Positions 16,074 through 25,372 of a stretch of 64,000 bases of DNA are shown here, in pieces (positions within the stretch are counted from its first letter, which is position 1; every line of letters begins with the position of its first letter). The notes beneath the pieces were generated by a model. The model was not told where the DNA came from. It saw only the letters and a list, made by a program, of their open reading frames with translations, and searched no databases. Location of the stretch: NCBI GenBank assembly GCA_900471485.1, contig UCEU01000023.1, positions 62,001 to 126,000 on the forward strand, in the 5' to 3' direction. A program made the translations under genes and the position numbers. The stretch is from Hyphomicrobiales bacterium. GTDB taxonomy: Bacteria; Pseudomonadota; Alphaproteobacteria; Rhizobiales; Rhizobiaceae.

Positions 16074-16418
16074 ATGACCCGGGAAGAGCTCATTTCCTTC
16101 GCGCTCGGCCTGCCCGAGGCGGTCGAGGGCGTGCATCACGGCACGCGCGATTTTCGCGTGCGCACGCGGATATTCCTGACCCTGCCGGAGCATGATTTCT
16201 GCGTTGTCCGGCTAACGCCGGAGCAGCAGCACATGACGCTCGCCGTGGCGCCCGAGGAGACCTACGCGGTGCCGGGCGGCTGGGGTCTGCGCGGCGCGAC
16301 ACGGGTGATCTTCGGGCTCGCCCGGGATCAGCTGGTGCAAAGCCTCATCCGCCAGTCCTGGCAGAACGTGGCGCCGAAAATCCTGCAGAAGCAATTCGTT
16401 ATCATTCCCGGCCCATAA
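16074..16418 (+). CDS. MmcQ/YjbR family protein
   Basis: 114 residues with the MmcQ/YjbR (CyaY-like fold) signature: MTREELISFALGLPEAVEGVHHG at the start, FLTLPEHDFCVVRLTPEQ in the middle, then GGWGLRGATRVIFGLA and a final helix segment LIRQSWQNVAPKIL. The family is small, cytosolic and described as DNA-binding by structure; its cellular role is unknown. It lies beyond the GTA block and is convergent with the UPF0260 gene, 14 bases away. Confidence 0.88.
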   Translation: MTREELISFALGLPEAVEGVHHGTRDFRVRTRIFLTLPEHDFCVVRLTPEQQHMTLAVAPEETYAVPGGWGLRGATRVIFGLARDQLVQSLIRQSWQNVAPKILQKQFVIIPGP

Positions 16419-16432
16419 ACCGATTCAACCGG

Positions 16433-16939
16433 TCAGGACCGCGACGACTGCCGCTCGTCCTTTTCTTCGGCGTCCTCGTCATCCATGCCGACGGTGAGCG
16501 GCCAGTCGACCACGTAGTCCTCGAAATCCTCGACATCGACCTCGGTCTCGCTGACGGTGCGGCCGCGCGCCGAGATGCCCGCGGCATGCACGGTTTCCGG
16601 ATCGCCCGAGACCAGCGGATGCCACCAGTAGAGATCGCGGCCCTCGTTGATCAGCCGGTAGCCGCAGGTCGGCGGAAGCCAGGGGATCTCGTCGACGTTC
16701 TTCTTGGTGAGCTGAACGCAATCGGGCACGAAGTCCCAGCGGTTCCGATAGCTCGAGCAGCGACAGCTTTCACTGTCCAGAAGCTTGCAGCGGACGGAGG
16801 TGAAATAGATATCGCCGCTGTCCCAATCCTCGAGCTTGTTCAGACAACAGAGGCCGCAGCTATCGCAGAGGCTCTCCCATTCGTCGTTGCTCATCTCGGC
16901 AAGCGTCTTTTGCTTCCAGAAGGGTTGTTGTTCCATCAT
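16433..16939 (-). CDS. UPF0260 (YcgN-type) cysteine-cluster protein
   Basis: 168 residues. The N-terminus carries the family fingerprint: [20 protein letters not shown], then [31 protein letters not shown] and VPDCVQLT, followed by [13 protein letters not shown] and [20 protein letters not shown]. The eight or so cysteines suggest metal or Fe-S binding. The biochemical role is not known. The C-terminus is acidic. An ATG pair (16939/16936) gives two possible starts differing by one residue. Confidence 0.92.
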   Translation of the reverse strand: MMEQQPFWKQKTLAEMSNDEWESLCDSCGLCCLNKLEDWDSGDIYFTSVRCKLLDSESCRCSSYRNRWDFVPDCVQLTKKNVDEIPWLPPTCGYRLINEGRDLYWWHPLVSGDPETVHAAGISARGRTVSETEVDVEDFEDYVVDWPLTVGMDDEDAEEKDERQSSRS

Positions 16940-17122
16940 TCCGTTCTTGCAACAGCGCTCCGCAAAATCGCGTGAGAGCTTCCATTTCTCTTGTTCTTGG
17001 CGGCCAAATCAACCAATGATTCACCACGCTCCGGTTACTCCCGGATGCAGGCGGCAGATTTGCCATAGTCCGGCGTCAGGCTATCCGACGTCGAAGCGAC
17101 TGATCGGGCGGGAATATAAGAC

Positions 17123-19258
17123 GTGACGGATCCGGACAATCCAGAAAAACGACCGGCCAAGAAACGGCACCTGCTGCTGAAGATCGATTCGTGGATCGAT
17201 TCGACCATCTGGAACGCCGGTTTCCGCTCCGCCGAGATCTGGGAAGACATCACCATCTTTTTCCGCCGCTTCCGCGTGCGCGGCTGGAAGCGCGTGGTCT
17301 TCGAACTTGCCGGCGAAGGCCTCACATGGGGTTCCGTCGGCGCCGTCCTGATGCTCACGCTGGCCCAGCCTGCCTTCGAGGCTACCAAGGAAGATTGGCG
17401 CAATCGCGGCGATTATGCCGTGACCTTCCTCGACCGCTACGGCAACGTCATCGGCCACCGCGGCGTCATCCACCAGAATTCCGTGCCGATCGACGAACTG
17501 CCCGATGGGCTGATCAAATCGGTACTGGCGACGGAAGACCGGCGCTTCTTCGACCATTTCGGCATCGACATCATCGGCCTGTTCCGCGCGCTGGTGACCA
17601 ATGCGCAGGCCGGCGGCGTCGTCCAGGGTGGCTCGACGCTGACGCAGCAGCTCGCCAAGAACCTGTTCCTCTCCAACGAACGTTCGCTCGACCGCAAGAT
17701 CACCGAGGCCTTCCTGGCGCTGTGGCTCGAGGCGAACCTCTCGAAGAAGGAAATCCTCTCCACCTATCTCGACCGCGCCTATATGGGCGGTGGCACCTTC
17801 GGGGCGGCGGCGGCGGCACAGTTCTACTTCGGCAAGAGCATCACCGACGTCAACCTCGCCGAATCCGCCATGCTCGCCGGTCTCTTCAAGGCGCCGGCGA
17901 AATATGCTCCGCACGTCAACCTGCCGGCGGCGCGTGGCCGCGCCAACGAGGTCCTGACCAACCTCGTGCAGAGCGGGCTGATGACCGAGGGCCAGGTGAT
18001 CGCCGCACGCCGCAACCCGGCCACCGTCGTCGACCGCAACCAGCTGGAATCGCCCGACTTCTTCCTCGACTGGGCGTTCGACGAGACCATGCGCCTGTCG
18101 CCGCGCTTCCACCAGCATTCGCTTGTCGTGCGCACCACCATCGACATGGGCCTGCAGAAGGCGGCGGAAGATTCGATGGAGACGTCGCTGCGCGAGTATG
18201 GCGAGAGCTACCACGCCAAGCAGGGCGCCATGGTGACGATCGAAAACGGCGGCGCCGTGCGCGCCATGGTCGGCGGCCGGGACTATGGCGAAAGCCAGTT
18301 CAACCGCGCCACCAAGGCGCTGCGCCAGCCGGGTTCCTCCTTCAAGGTCTACACCTATTCGGTCGCCATGGAGAGCGGCATGACGCCCGACAGCGTCGTC
18401 GTCGATGCGCCGATCTCCTGGGGCAACTGGAGCCCGCACAACTATGAAAACCGCTATGCCGGCCGCATCACGCTGGCAACCGCGGTGGCGCAGTCGATCA
18501 ACACCATTCCGGTCCGCCTCGCCAAGGAAAAGTTCGGCATCGCGCCGATCCGGGCGATGGCGAAGAACCTCGGCGTCGAGTCGCCCGTTCGCAACGACGT
18601 GACCATCCCGATCGGCACCTCCGAAGTCACCGTCATGGACCAGGCGACGGCCTATGCAGTGTTCCCGGCCGGCGGCATGCAGTCGCGCCGCCACGGCATA
18701 ACGCAGATCCTCGATTACGGCGGCGATGTGCTCTACGATTTCGACCGCGACGAGCCGCCGGCGCGGCGCGTCCTCTCCGAACAGGCCGATGCCTACATGA
18801 ACCAGATGCTGTCGCGGGTGCCCTATGTCGGCACCGCGCGGCGCGCCGCACTCGACAACGGCATCCTGACGGCGGGCAAGACGGGCACCACGCAGGCCTA
18901 TCGCGACGCCTGGTTCATCGGCTTCACCGGCAATTTCACAACGGCCGTGTGGTTCGGCAACGACGACTACACCTCGACCAACAAGATGACCGGCGGCACG
19001 CTTCCGGCCATGACCTTCAAGCGCGTCATGGACTACGCCCACCAGGGCATCACGCTGCGCTCCATCCCCGGCGTTCCGGCGCCCGGCCCGGACAAATCGG
19101 TCAAGACCGTCGCCGCCAAACCCGCCGCCGGCAGCCCCCCGCCGCTTCAGCGCCCCCGCATGCTCTCGGTGGAAACCACCCGCATCATCAAGGATCTCGG
19201 CGAACAACTGAAGAGCGCAGCACCGCTGGAACCGCAGAAGGTGGCCAGCGCGGAGTGA
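17123..19258 (+). CDS. Penicillin-binding protein 1A (bifunctional class A)
   Basis: 711 residues from a GTG start. A cytoplasmic N-terminus is followed by a membrane anchor near 68-88. The glycosyltransferase GT51 domain shows the catalytic glutamate E138 in ATEDRRFFDHFGID, and GGSTLTQQLAKNLFL and ERSLDRKITEAFLA. The transpeptidase domain has S405-x-x-K408 in QPGSSFKVY, SIN in VAQSINTIP and KTGTT in AGKTGTTQAYRD. It polymerises and cross-links peptidoglycan in the periplasm. The tail is proline/alanine-rich. It is one of several PBP1-type proteins expected in a rhizobium. Its stop is seven bases from the convergent higA stop. Confidence 0.95.
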   Translation: MTDPDNPEKRPAKKRHLLLKIDSWIDSTIWNAGFRSAEIWEDITIFFRRFRVRGWKRVVFELAGEGLTWGSVGAVLMLTLAQPAFEATKEDWRNRGDYAVTFLDRYGNVIGHRGVIHQNSVPIDELPDGLIKSVLATEDRRFFDHFGIDIIGLFRALVTNAQAGGVVQGGSTLTQQLAKNLFLSNERSLDRKITEAFLALWLEANLSKKEILSTYLDRAYMGGGTFGAAAAAQFYFGKSITDVNLAESAMLAGLFKAPAKYAPHVNLPAARGRANEVLTNLVQSGLMTEGQVIAARRNPATVVDRNQLESPDFFLDWAFDETMRLSPRFHQHSLVVRTTIDMGLQKAAEDSMETSLREYGESYHAKQGAMVTIENGGAVRAMVGGRDYGESQFNRATKALRQPGSSFKVYTYSVAMESGMTPDSVVVDAPISWGNWSPHNYENRYAGRITLATAVAQSINTIPVRLAKEKFGIAPIRAMAKNLGVESPVRNDVTIPIGTSEVTVMDQATAYAVFPAGGMQSRRHGITQILDYGGDVLYDFDRDEPPARRVLSEQADAYMNQMLSRVPYVGTARRAALDNGILTAGKTGTTQAYRDAWFIGFTGNFTTAVWFGNDDYTSTNKMTGGTLPAMTFKRVMDYAHQGITLRSIPGVPAPGPDKSVKTVAAKPAAGSPPPLQRPRMLSVETTRIIKDLGEQLKSAAPLEPQKVASAE

Positions 19259-19265
19259 CGTGTGG

Positions 19266-19595
19266 TTATGCCGCCCTCGGCGTGATTTGCGAGAGGTCAA
19301 CCTTGATCTGGCGGCGGCGCTGCATCAGGTCGTGATCGGCCTGCAGGCCAAGAAAAAAGCCCTCCGACAGCCCGAAATAGCGGGCGAGCCGCAGGTCGGT
19401 ATCGGCGGTCACGCTACGCTTGCCGAGCACGATCTCGTTGATCCGGCGCGGCGGCACCCGCAGCGCTCGCGCCAGCGCGTTCTGGCTCAGCGCCATCGGC
19501 GTCAGGAACTCCTCCAGGAGGATTTCACCGGGGTGCGGATTCGGCAGATACTCGTCTTCAGCTATGGTAATCGACGATTTCGACATCGGTTGCAT
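19266..19595 (-). CDS. higA: HigA-family antitoxin
   Basis: About 109 residues from the ATG at 19595 (MQPMSKSSITIAEDEYLPNP). The VapI/HigA-type XRE helix-turn-helix is visible: NPHPGEILLEEFLTPMALSQ, then ALARALRVPPRRINEIVLGK and TADTDLRLARYFGLSEGFFL. It binds HigB and represses the operon. It starts inside the HigB 3' end (38-base overlap), the usual toxin-first arrangement. AGGAAGGG upstream is placed well for this start. Confidence 0.9.
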   Translation of the reverse strand: MQPMSKSSITIAEDEYLPNPHPGEILLEEFLTPMALSQNALARALRVPPRRINEIVLGKRSVTADTDLRLARYFGLSEGFFLGLQADHDLMQRRRQIKVDLSQITPRAA

Positions 19596-19842
19596 TCCCT
19601 TCCTGCCAAACAAAACAAATCCGCCATTGGTCATTTATGCGGATCGAGTACTGCCCGTGGCGATTACCCTTGAGGGCTTCTAGCCGGTTTCCGGGCGGGA
19701 TACGCAAGTCGTCCACCGTCCTTGCCTGATTGAGCAGGCGGAGCTTTCGCAGCGCGACCGATTGAATATCCGTCGGCAGCCTCCTGCTACGGAGACCATC
19801 CCAAATTTTCTCGGTTTCGACACTCGCGAAGCTAACGATCAT
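19558..19842 (-). CDS. higB: HigB-family mRNA interferase toxin
   Basis: 94 residues with the compact HigB/RelE pattern: MIVSFASVETEKIWDGLRSRRLP, a helix VALRKLRLLNQARTVDDL, then RIPPGNRLEALKGNRHGQYSI and the C-terminal strands NDQWRICFVW and VEIVDYH. The RIPPGNRLE and QWRICF segments are diagnostic. It cleaves mRNA on the ribosome and is neutralised by HigA encoded downstream. The promoter must lie in the 139 bases before the DUF1214 gene. Confidence 0.92.
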   Translation of the reverse strand: MIVSFASVETEKIWDGLRSRRLPTDIQSVALRKLRLLNQARTVDDLRIPPGNRLEALKGNRHGQYSIRINDQWRICFVWQEGNATDVEIVDYHS

Positions 19843-19981
19843 GGATCATCCAACATGACGCATTCGCACCATAACGCATAACGTTATATACGTCAAAGCA
19901 ACAGCTTTTCCCCACCCGCCATTCCGCCGAGCCAGAATCAGTGGTAACCCTTTCAACTGATTTGGGTATCAAGGGCGACCG

Positions 19982-20569
19982 GTGTTTCGATTTCCTCTCT
20001 TCATCGCGATGACGCTGATCATTGCCTTCGGCGGCGGGATCATGATTTCGCTTTATGCGCTGGATGCGACGCAGGGCTTCGGCGCGATCAAGCTCGGCGC
20101 CTGGGAAGCCTATCCGGAACTGCAGACGGAAAAGGCCGATCCTTACGCGAAATCGCACCGGGCGCGCGCCGGGCGGCTGCTCTACGGCAATGCCGAGGGA
20201 CTGATGTTCACCGCCAAGGTTGATGATGCCGGCGAGCGGCTGAATGCCGGCTGCAGCTACCGCATTTCCGGCCAGACGCCGCCGGCGCGGATCTGGACAC
20301 TGTTCACCTCCGACAACAGCGGCAACCCGGCTTCGCTTCGCACTGGCCTGCCGGGGGCGATGAACTCCTGGACAGTTCTGCGCCAGCCCGACAGCGGCTT
20401 CACCATCGACATCTCCGCCAATCCGCACCCCGGCAACTGGCTGGCGACGCCTGCGGCGGGAACCTACCAGCTGGTGCTCACCCTGTTCGACACGCCGACG
20501 GCGGGCAGCTCCGGCGTCATCGATCTTGCCATGCCGAAACTCCAGAAGACCGGATGCGGCAATGCTTAG
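19982..20569 (+). CDS. DUF1214 protein, membrane-anchored
   Basis: 195 residues from a GTG start. An N-terminal membrane segment (about 3-26) is followed by an exported DUF1214 domain: GFGAIKLGAWEAYPELQTEKADPYAKSHRA in parts, LLYGNAEGLMFTAKVDDAG, CSYRISGQTPPARIWTLF and PHPGNWLATPAAG. The YAK(S)xRAR-GL-YGN pattern is typical of this family, usually found beside DUF1254 proteins in rhizobial envelopes. It overlaps the next gene by eight bases, so the two are translationally coupled. No enzymatic activity is established. Confidence 0.87.
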   Translation: MFRFPLFIAMTLIIAFGGGIMISLYALDATQGFGAIKLGAWEAYPELQTEKADPYAKSHRARAGRLLYGNAEGLMFTAKVDDAGERLNAGCSYRISGQTPPARIWTLFTSDNSGNPASLRTGLPGAMNSWTVLRQPDSGFTIDISANPHPGNWLATPAAGTYQLVLTLFDTPTAGSSGVIDLAMPKLQKTGCGNA

Positions 20570-21116
20570 GATCCTGTTCGCCCTTCTCGCGGGATTGTTC
20601 GGCGCGGCCCTGCTGCACCTCGTCATCATCCTTTCGCTGCCGCACTTCACCGGCAAGGACGCCGCCACGCGGGTGGCGATGGAAGGCGATTTCTACAAGT
20701 TCTACCTGCTAGGGGCGACCGACGATTCCGCCGGGCTTTCCAACGACGACCCCTATGTGCGCACCGCCGTCTGCTCCTTCGACGTCGAGGAGAACCCGGT
20801 GCGGCTGACGGCCAAGGGCAACGTGCCCTTCTGGTCGGTGGCGTTGTTCGACGATGCCTCCAACGAGGTGTTCAGCATGAACGACCGCACCTCGGTCGGC
20901 GGCGCGCTCGACATCCTGGTCGGCACGCCGATCCAGCTGACGGAACTGCGCAAGGCGCTGCCACCCGAACTGCAAAAGACGATCCTGGTGGAAACGCAGC
21001 GCTCGGAAGGCTATGCGGTGCTGAGGACCCTTGCGCCCCAGCCGAGCTTCAACAAGGCTGCCAACGACTTCCTGGCGGAAGCCGGATGTGACGAATTCTC
21101 CACGGATTCAAACTAG
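20562..21116 (+). CDS. DUF1254 protein, membrane-anchored
   Basis: 184 residues starting MLRILFALLAGLFGAALLHL, a single membrane anchor, then an exported domain with DFYKFYLLGATDD, DPYVRTAVCSFDVEENPVRL, VPFWSVALFDDASNEVFSMNDR and QRSEGYAVLRTLAP. The order C-x-F-D, NDR and G-Y-x-V-x-R matches DUF1254. It pairs with the overlapping DUF1214 gene and likely shares a periplasmic role that I cannot name. Confidence 0.85.
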   Translation: MLRILFALLAGLFGAALLHLVIILSLPHFTGKDAATRVAMEGDFYKFYLLGATDDSAGLSNDDPYVRTAVCSFDVEENPVRLTAKGNVPFWSVALFDDASNEVFSMNDRTSVGGALDILVGTPIQLTELRKALPPELQKTILVETQRSEGYAVLRTLAPQPSFNKAANDFLAEAGCDEFSTDSN

Positions 21117-21147
21117 GACCCGTTTGAAAACACGATACTTAGCCGGC

Positions 21148-21318
21148 CTATTTGCTCTTGGCGCGGCGCGAGCCGTGCGCCGACGGGCGTTTCGGGCTGT
21201 CGGTCAGACGCTCGTAGCGAACGCCCGTGAACAGCAGGATCTGCGCCTCGACGGGTTCTCTGTCCTTGCGGCGTTGCGTCTGGGACAGACGGTCAGCCAA
21301 TGCGATGACTATTGCCAT
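21148..21318 (-). CDS. Small conserved rhizobial protein (56 aa)
   Basis: Start chosen at 21318 (MAIVIALADRLSQTQRRKD); the frame is open further upstream but that part lacks the pattern. The sequence ADRLSQTQRRKDREPVEAQI then LLFTGVRYER and a basic tail matches a small protein I recall from many Rhizobiales genomes, usually annotated hypothetical. There is no membrane span; the lysine/arginine-rich end may bind nucleic acid. It is convergent with the DUF1254 gene. Confidence 0.6.
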   Translation of the reverse strand: MAIVIALADRLSQTQRRKDREPVEAQILLFTGVRYERLTDSPKRPSAHGSRRAKSK

Positions 21319-21838
21319 TCTCGTCTCCAATGCACTGCCCGAGACGGATGAACTGCGAGATCTCACCCTGCCCTGTGCGGGCCAGCGCGTCCGTCGAACC
21401 ATGGGCTCTTCGGGCATTCGCGCCTTTCTCACGGCATCCTTGAGATTAACCGTGATGTGGAAGCTTAACGATCGAAGCAGTCGATCGCGCCGTTTCATTC
21501 CGAATTGAGACAGATGACGGTTAACAGATTACTAATTTAATGCCTGCTATTTCACAGCTTTCGCGACGCTTACTAAACGCGCTGGCCCGTCGATTGGTTT
21601 CAAACTCTCACGCCGAGATTCGCCCGGCAACGCCAAAATAAAATTAGCATTAATTCATATACTTAACAGCACGACTGCGATGCTGACGCCGGATAAACCT
21701 GGTGTTGCAAATTTACCTCACGAAAATATTAATTGCGCTTACACACTGGTGAGCTAATGTGCCTTCGTCGGCCAAGGGTTTCAGGCGGTGGCCGATTGAG
21801 AGCTCGCTCTGCTCTTGCCATGGCAAGGAGCGTTTAAC
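21319..21838. other. 520-bp intergenic region, AT-rich in its right half
   Basis: No frame with convincing codon use. Bases from about 21500 to 21760 are markedly AT-rich (runs such as AAAATAAAATTAGC and TTCATATACTTAAC) and probably hold promoters for the flanking small genes. Just before the 21839 start there is a short palindrome CTTGCCATGGCAAG. No tRNA or clear small RNA was recognised. Confidence 0.5.
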
Positions 21839-22045
21839 ATGACGTTATTCATCGGTTCGGCATTTCAACCCGAAGATCTGGATATCCTGCGCAACGCACT
21901 TGATGCGTGGTGCGTGGAAAAGCGGGTCGATATTTCAAGCAGCCAGGCGCATCACGCAGCCTCGGCGGCGCTGGACCTCTACCAATCCGGCCACACCGAC
22001 GCTGACAAGCTGCTGTCAGCCCTTCGCGGCCACAAGGCACTTTAG
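21839..22045 (+). CDS. Small conserved hypothetical protein (68 aa)
   Basis: Start at 21839 (MTLFIGSAFQPEDLDILRN) with AAGGAG nine bases upstream. The product is helical, DLDILRNALDAWCVEKRVD, then a Ser-rich turn, then AHHAASAALDLYQSGH and DADKLLSALRGHK. This resembles small cytosolic proteins common in Rhizobium genomes, without known function. A 225-bp tandem repeat array begins 22 bases after its stop. Confidence 0.65.
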   Translation: MTLFIGSAFQPEDLDILRNALDAWCVEKRVDISSSQAHHAASAALDLYQSGHTDADKLLSALRGHKAL

Positions 22046-22067
22046 GCAAGCCTCAGGCTTGACCCAT

Positions 22068-23093
22068 CAACCATCTGTTTTTGCAGCAAAAACCGACACG
22101 CGACGCCGTCCTCGGCCGTCGTGCCGAGGATCTAAGCACGCCTCCAAGAGTGCAACGGTGCGGATGCCCGGCGCGTCGCCAAGTGTCCACTCCCGCCGCT
22201 CGAGAGGCAGCCTCGGCAGATGCTCGGTACAAGACCGAGCATGACGTCGAGAGGGGAGCGGCCGGCAGCGCAAAGCATCGGCCATATCAGGCAACCATCT
22301 GTTTCCGCTGCAAAAACCCCACGCTCGGCGTCATCCTCGGCCATCGTGCCGAGGATCTGAGCACGCATCCAAGAGTGCAACGGTGCGGATGCCCGGCACG
22401 TCGCCAAGTGTCCACTCCCGTCGCCCGAGGGGGCAGTCGGCAGATGCTCGGTACAAGACCGAGCATGACGTCAAGAGGGGAGCGGCCGGCAGCGCAAAGC
22501 ATCGGCCATATCAGGCAACCATCTGTTTCTGCAGCAAAAACCCCACGCTCGGCGTCATCCTCAGCCATCGTGCCGAGGATCTAAGCACGCCTCGGAGAGC
22601 TCAACGGTGCGGATGCCCGGCACGGCGCCAAGTGTCCACTCCCGCCGCTCGAGAGGCAGCCTCGGCAGATGCTCGGTACAAGACCGAGCATGACGTCGAG
22701 AGGGGAGCGGCCGGCAGCGCAAAGCATCGGCCATATCAGGCAACCATCTGTTTCTGCAGCAAAAACCGCGCGCTCAGCGTCATCCTCGGCCATCGTGCCG
22801 AGGATCTAAGCACGCCGCCGAGAGCTCATCGGTGCGGATGCCCGGCACGTCGCCAAGTGTCCACTCCCGTCGCCCGAGAGGCACCGTCGGCAGATGCTCG
22901 GTACAAGACCGAGCATGACGTCGAGAGGGGAGCGGCCGGCAGTGCAAAGCATCGGCCATATCAGGCAACCATCTGTTTCCGCAGCATAAACCGCACCCGC
23001 GACGTCATCCTCGGCCGTCGTGCCGAGGATCTAAGCACGCCTCCGCGAGTGCAACGGTGCGGATGCCCAGGGCGTCCCCATCGCTCCACTCCC
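22068..23093 (+). repeat. Five-copy 224/225-bp tandem repeat array
   Basis: Units begin with CAACCATCTGTTT at 22068, 22292, 22516, 22741 and 22966, giving periods of 224, 224, 225 and 225; the fifth unit is cut at about 23093. Each full unit holds two hairpins: CCTCGGC/GCCGAGG and TGCTCGGT-ACAAG-ACCGAGCA. Copies differ by scattered substitutions, so they are not a recent single expansion. Frames running through it are by-products of the period being divisible by three. The hairpins resemble REP-type elements common in rhizobia. Confidence 0.93.
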
Positions 23094-23258
23094 CGCTGTG
23101 GACGACTGTCGCCTTTTGGCGCAGGCCACAACCCATATTCAGCAAGCATTAACCCTGCCGGTGTAGGATTTGTTCATAACCGTATGAGGTAGAGGGCGTC
23201 TCCCGAACGCGTCCAGATCTGCGGCATCCCTTTTATTGCGTTTCCAGGGTGTGTTCTT

Positions 23259-24515
23259 GTGCGTGACCGGTTCAGAGACCTAGAGACCCCATCCGCCAGC
23301 CGGAGGAAGGACGTGGTTCTCATGGCGACCGTCAGCAGCTTCGAGGGATTGCAGCCGCCGACCCGATCCGAGTTGCGGCAGTTCGCCGAACTGTTCACGC
23401 CCCTCTTCCAGGCCTCCTCCGACGAAGCCAAGCGCCAGGCCGTCGCGGCACTGTCGCAGTGCCCGCAAATCCCGCCGGCCGTGGCATTGTTCGTCGGCTG
23501 CCAGCCGATCGAGATCGCCGCCTCCTTCCTGATCGCCTCCCCCGCCATCGACGACGATACGCTGATCGCGATCGCCCGCATCCAGGGCACCGCCCATATG
23601 CGCGCCATCGTCAGCCGCGAAACGCTGTCGCCACGGGTCATCGACGCACTGGTCGGCTTGCGCCAGGCCGAGCAGCGGCTTGCCGCGCCAGCCGTCGCCG
23701 CCGAGGCGGTCACGCCGCCCGCCATTGCCGTTGAGGCGCCGTCGCTTGCTGCCGAGATGGTGACGGCTGTGTCCGTTGTTACAACCGAGGCGACGACCGC
23801 GGCGGCTGCGAGGATCGCCACCGCGCCTGCTGTCGAGGTGGTGAAGGCGCCTGTCGTCGAAAAGGCCGAAGTGGTCGCGCCTGTCGTCGAGTGCCCGGCG
23901 GCGAGCGTTGCGATCGAGAGCGCGAGCCCTTCTGCCGTGGCCATCGATGTCGCCGAGGAGACGGCCGAGCCGACGATCGCGGAAATCGAAGCGGAGCAGC
24001 GTCGCGCCAATGAAGCGGAGATGCGCGAGAAGATCCGCGACCTCGCCCGCCACGTGGCCCGCGACGATGCCGACCGGCTGGGTCTGAGGACACTGAGCAG
24101 CATCGAATCCGCGCTTCTGGTGCGCTTTGCCCGCAGCCGCGAGGCGGCCCTCTTCGCCAAGGCGCTCTCCAATGCGCTGGCCACCAGCCGCTGGCTTGCC
24201 GAGCGCGTCATGCTCGACCTCTCGGGCCATCAGCTGGCGACGACGCTGATGAGCCTCGGCATGGATTTTTCCGACGCCGTCTTCGTTCTCGAACGGCTCT
24301 ACCCGCATCTCGCCGAAGCACAGCACAGCGTGACGCGCGCCTGGATGCTGCTCGATTCGCTCGACCAGGAAGAGTGCAACGAGCGCGTCGAAGCCTGGCG
24401 GCGCGCCGACAGCTACACCTATTCGACCGAGGAAGCGGCACCGGCCGCAACGCACCGCAACGCCCGCCAGATCCCGCCGGCCCGCGACATGCGGCTCGTC
24501 GGCCGCGCCCGGTAA
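23259..24515 (+). CDS. DUF2336 domain protein
   Basis: 418 residues from a GTG (MRDRFRDLETPSASRRKDVV); an ATG at 23322 (MATVSSFEGL) is an alternative. Residues 20-150 form helical repeats typical of DUF2336: RSELRQFAELFTPLFQASSD, QAVAALSQCPQIPPAVALF, ASFLIASPAIDDDTLIAIAR, SRETLSPRVIDALVGL. Residues 150-250 are a low-complexity Ala/Val/Glu-rich linker, and a second helical domain follows. DUF2336 proteins are alphaproteobacterial and poorly characterised; some sit near two-component genes. No membrane span is seen. Confidence 0.85.
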   Translation: MRDRFRDLETPSASRRKDVVLMATVSSFEGLQPPTRSELRQFAELFTPLFQASSDEAKRQAVAALSQCPQIPPAVALFVGCQPIEIAASFLIASPAIDDDTLIAIARIQGTAHMRAIVSRETLSPRVIDALVGLRQAEQRLAAPAVAAEAVTPPAIAVEAPSLAAEMVTAVSVVTTEATTAAAARIATAPAVEVVKAPVVEKAEVVAPVVECPAASVAIESASPSAVAIDVAEETAEPTIAEIEAEQRRANEAEMREKIRDLARHVARDDADRLGLRTLSSIESALLVRFARSREAALFAKALSNALATSRWLAERVMLDLSGHQLATTLMSLGMDFSDAVFVLERLYPHLAEAQHSVTRAWMLLDSLDQEECNERVEAWRRADSYTYSTEEAAPAATHRNARQIPPARDMRLVGRAR

Positions 24516-24792
24516 GGGTTGGCGACGGCGCCGTCGAGCCAGGAAGTAGAGGCTTGGCTCAAGCGCTGCCCCGGACAGAGGCACCAGTCGTTAAGAGGCG
24601 TTGCAATACGTGCGGCGGCAGAAGCCGCGGCGGCTGGACTTCAACATTCCGGTCATCTATCCTGATCGTCGGCAAGCCTGACATTGCATCAGGCTTCAGC
24701 CCTTTGCGCTGCCCGCCGCATGAATTGCGATTCCGGCCAGCACTCTATCCCTGACATCCAACAATCTCACCGCGCAGGCGGAAGGAGTTTCC

Positions 24793-25342
24793 ATGGCTAA
24801 CGCCGACTATATGTTCGTCGTGACCGGTGGTCCCGGTTCCGGCAAAAGCAGCTTGATCGATGCCATGACCCGGCGCGGCTTCCGCACGATGCCGGAAGCC
24901 GCGCCGGGCAATCATACAGGATCAGGTGAGGATTGACGGCCCTGCCCTGCCCTGGGCGGACCGCAACCTTTTCGCGGAACTCATGCTGGGCTGGGAGTTG
25001 CGTTCCTACCACGAGGCGCTTGCAACCGAGGTTCCCGTCCTGATGGATCGCGGTATCCCCGATGTCGTCGGCTATCTCACGCTTTGTGGCCTGCCGGTTC
25101 CCGCTCATATCGAGGCGGCGGCCAGGAGTTACCCCTACAACAGGCGCGTTTTCCTCGCCCCTTACTGGGATGCCATCTTCACGCAGGATGCCGAGCGCAA
25201 GCAGGATCGGGCGGAGGCCGAGGCCACCGGCAGGGTCATGGCTGAAACCTACACCCGGCTTGGCTATGAAATTGTCGAGCTTCCGTTGGCGGAGATCGAG
25301 GAACGCGCCGGCTTCGTGGCGGATCGGCTGCGAGCCGTTTAG
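24793..25342 (+). pseudogene. P-loop NTPase (AAA_28-like), frameshifted
   Basis: The gene begins at 24793 (MANADYMFVVTGGPGSGKSS) after AAGGAGTTTCC, with Walker A GGPGSGKSS and IDAMTRRGFRTMPEA. It then meets a stop at 24934-24936. The remainder continues in the +1 frame from about 24907: RAIIQDQV, ALPWADRNLFAELMLGWELR, VLMDRGIPDVVGYL, YNRRVFLAPYWDAIF and AETYTRLGYEIVELPL. Joined, the parts give a normal-length ATPase of about 182 residues. One extra base in the GC-rich run at 24897-24906 explains the break. It is either a recent pseudogene or a sequencing error. Confidence 0.82.
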
Positions 25343-25372
25343 AGACAGCCGAGATTCCCGCCCGGAGCCACC

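Noticed and set aside
22068..23093. CRISPR-like array
   Set aside because: Units are 225 bp with no alternation of short repeat and unique spacer, and no cas genes are present.
22081..23192. Long frames through the tandem repeat array
   Set aside because: They arise because the repeat period of about 225 is divisible by three; the peptide is itself a repeat with no ribosome-binding site or known fold.
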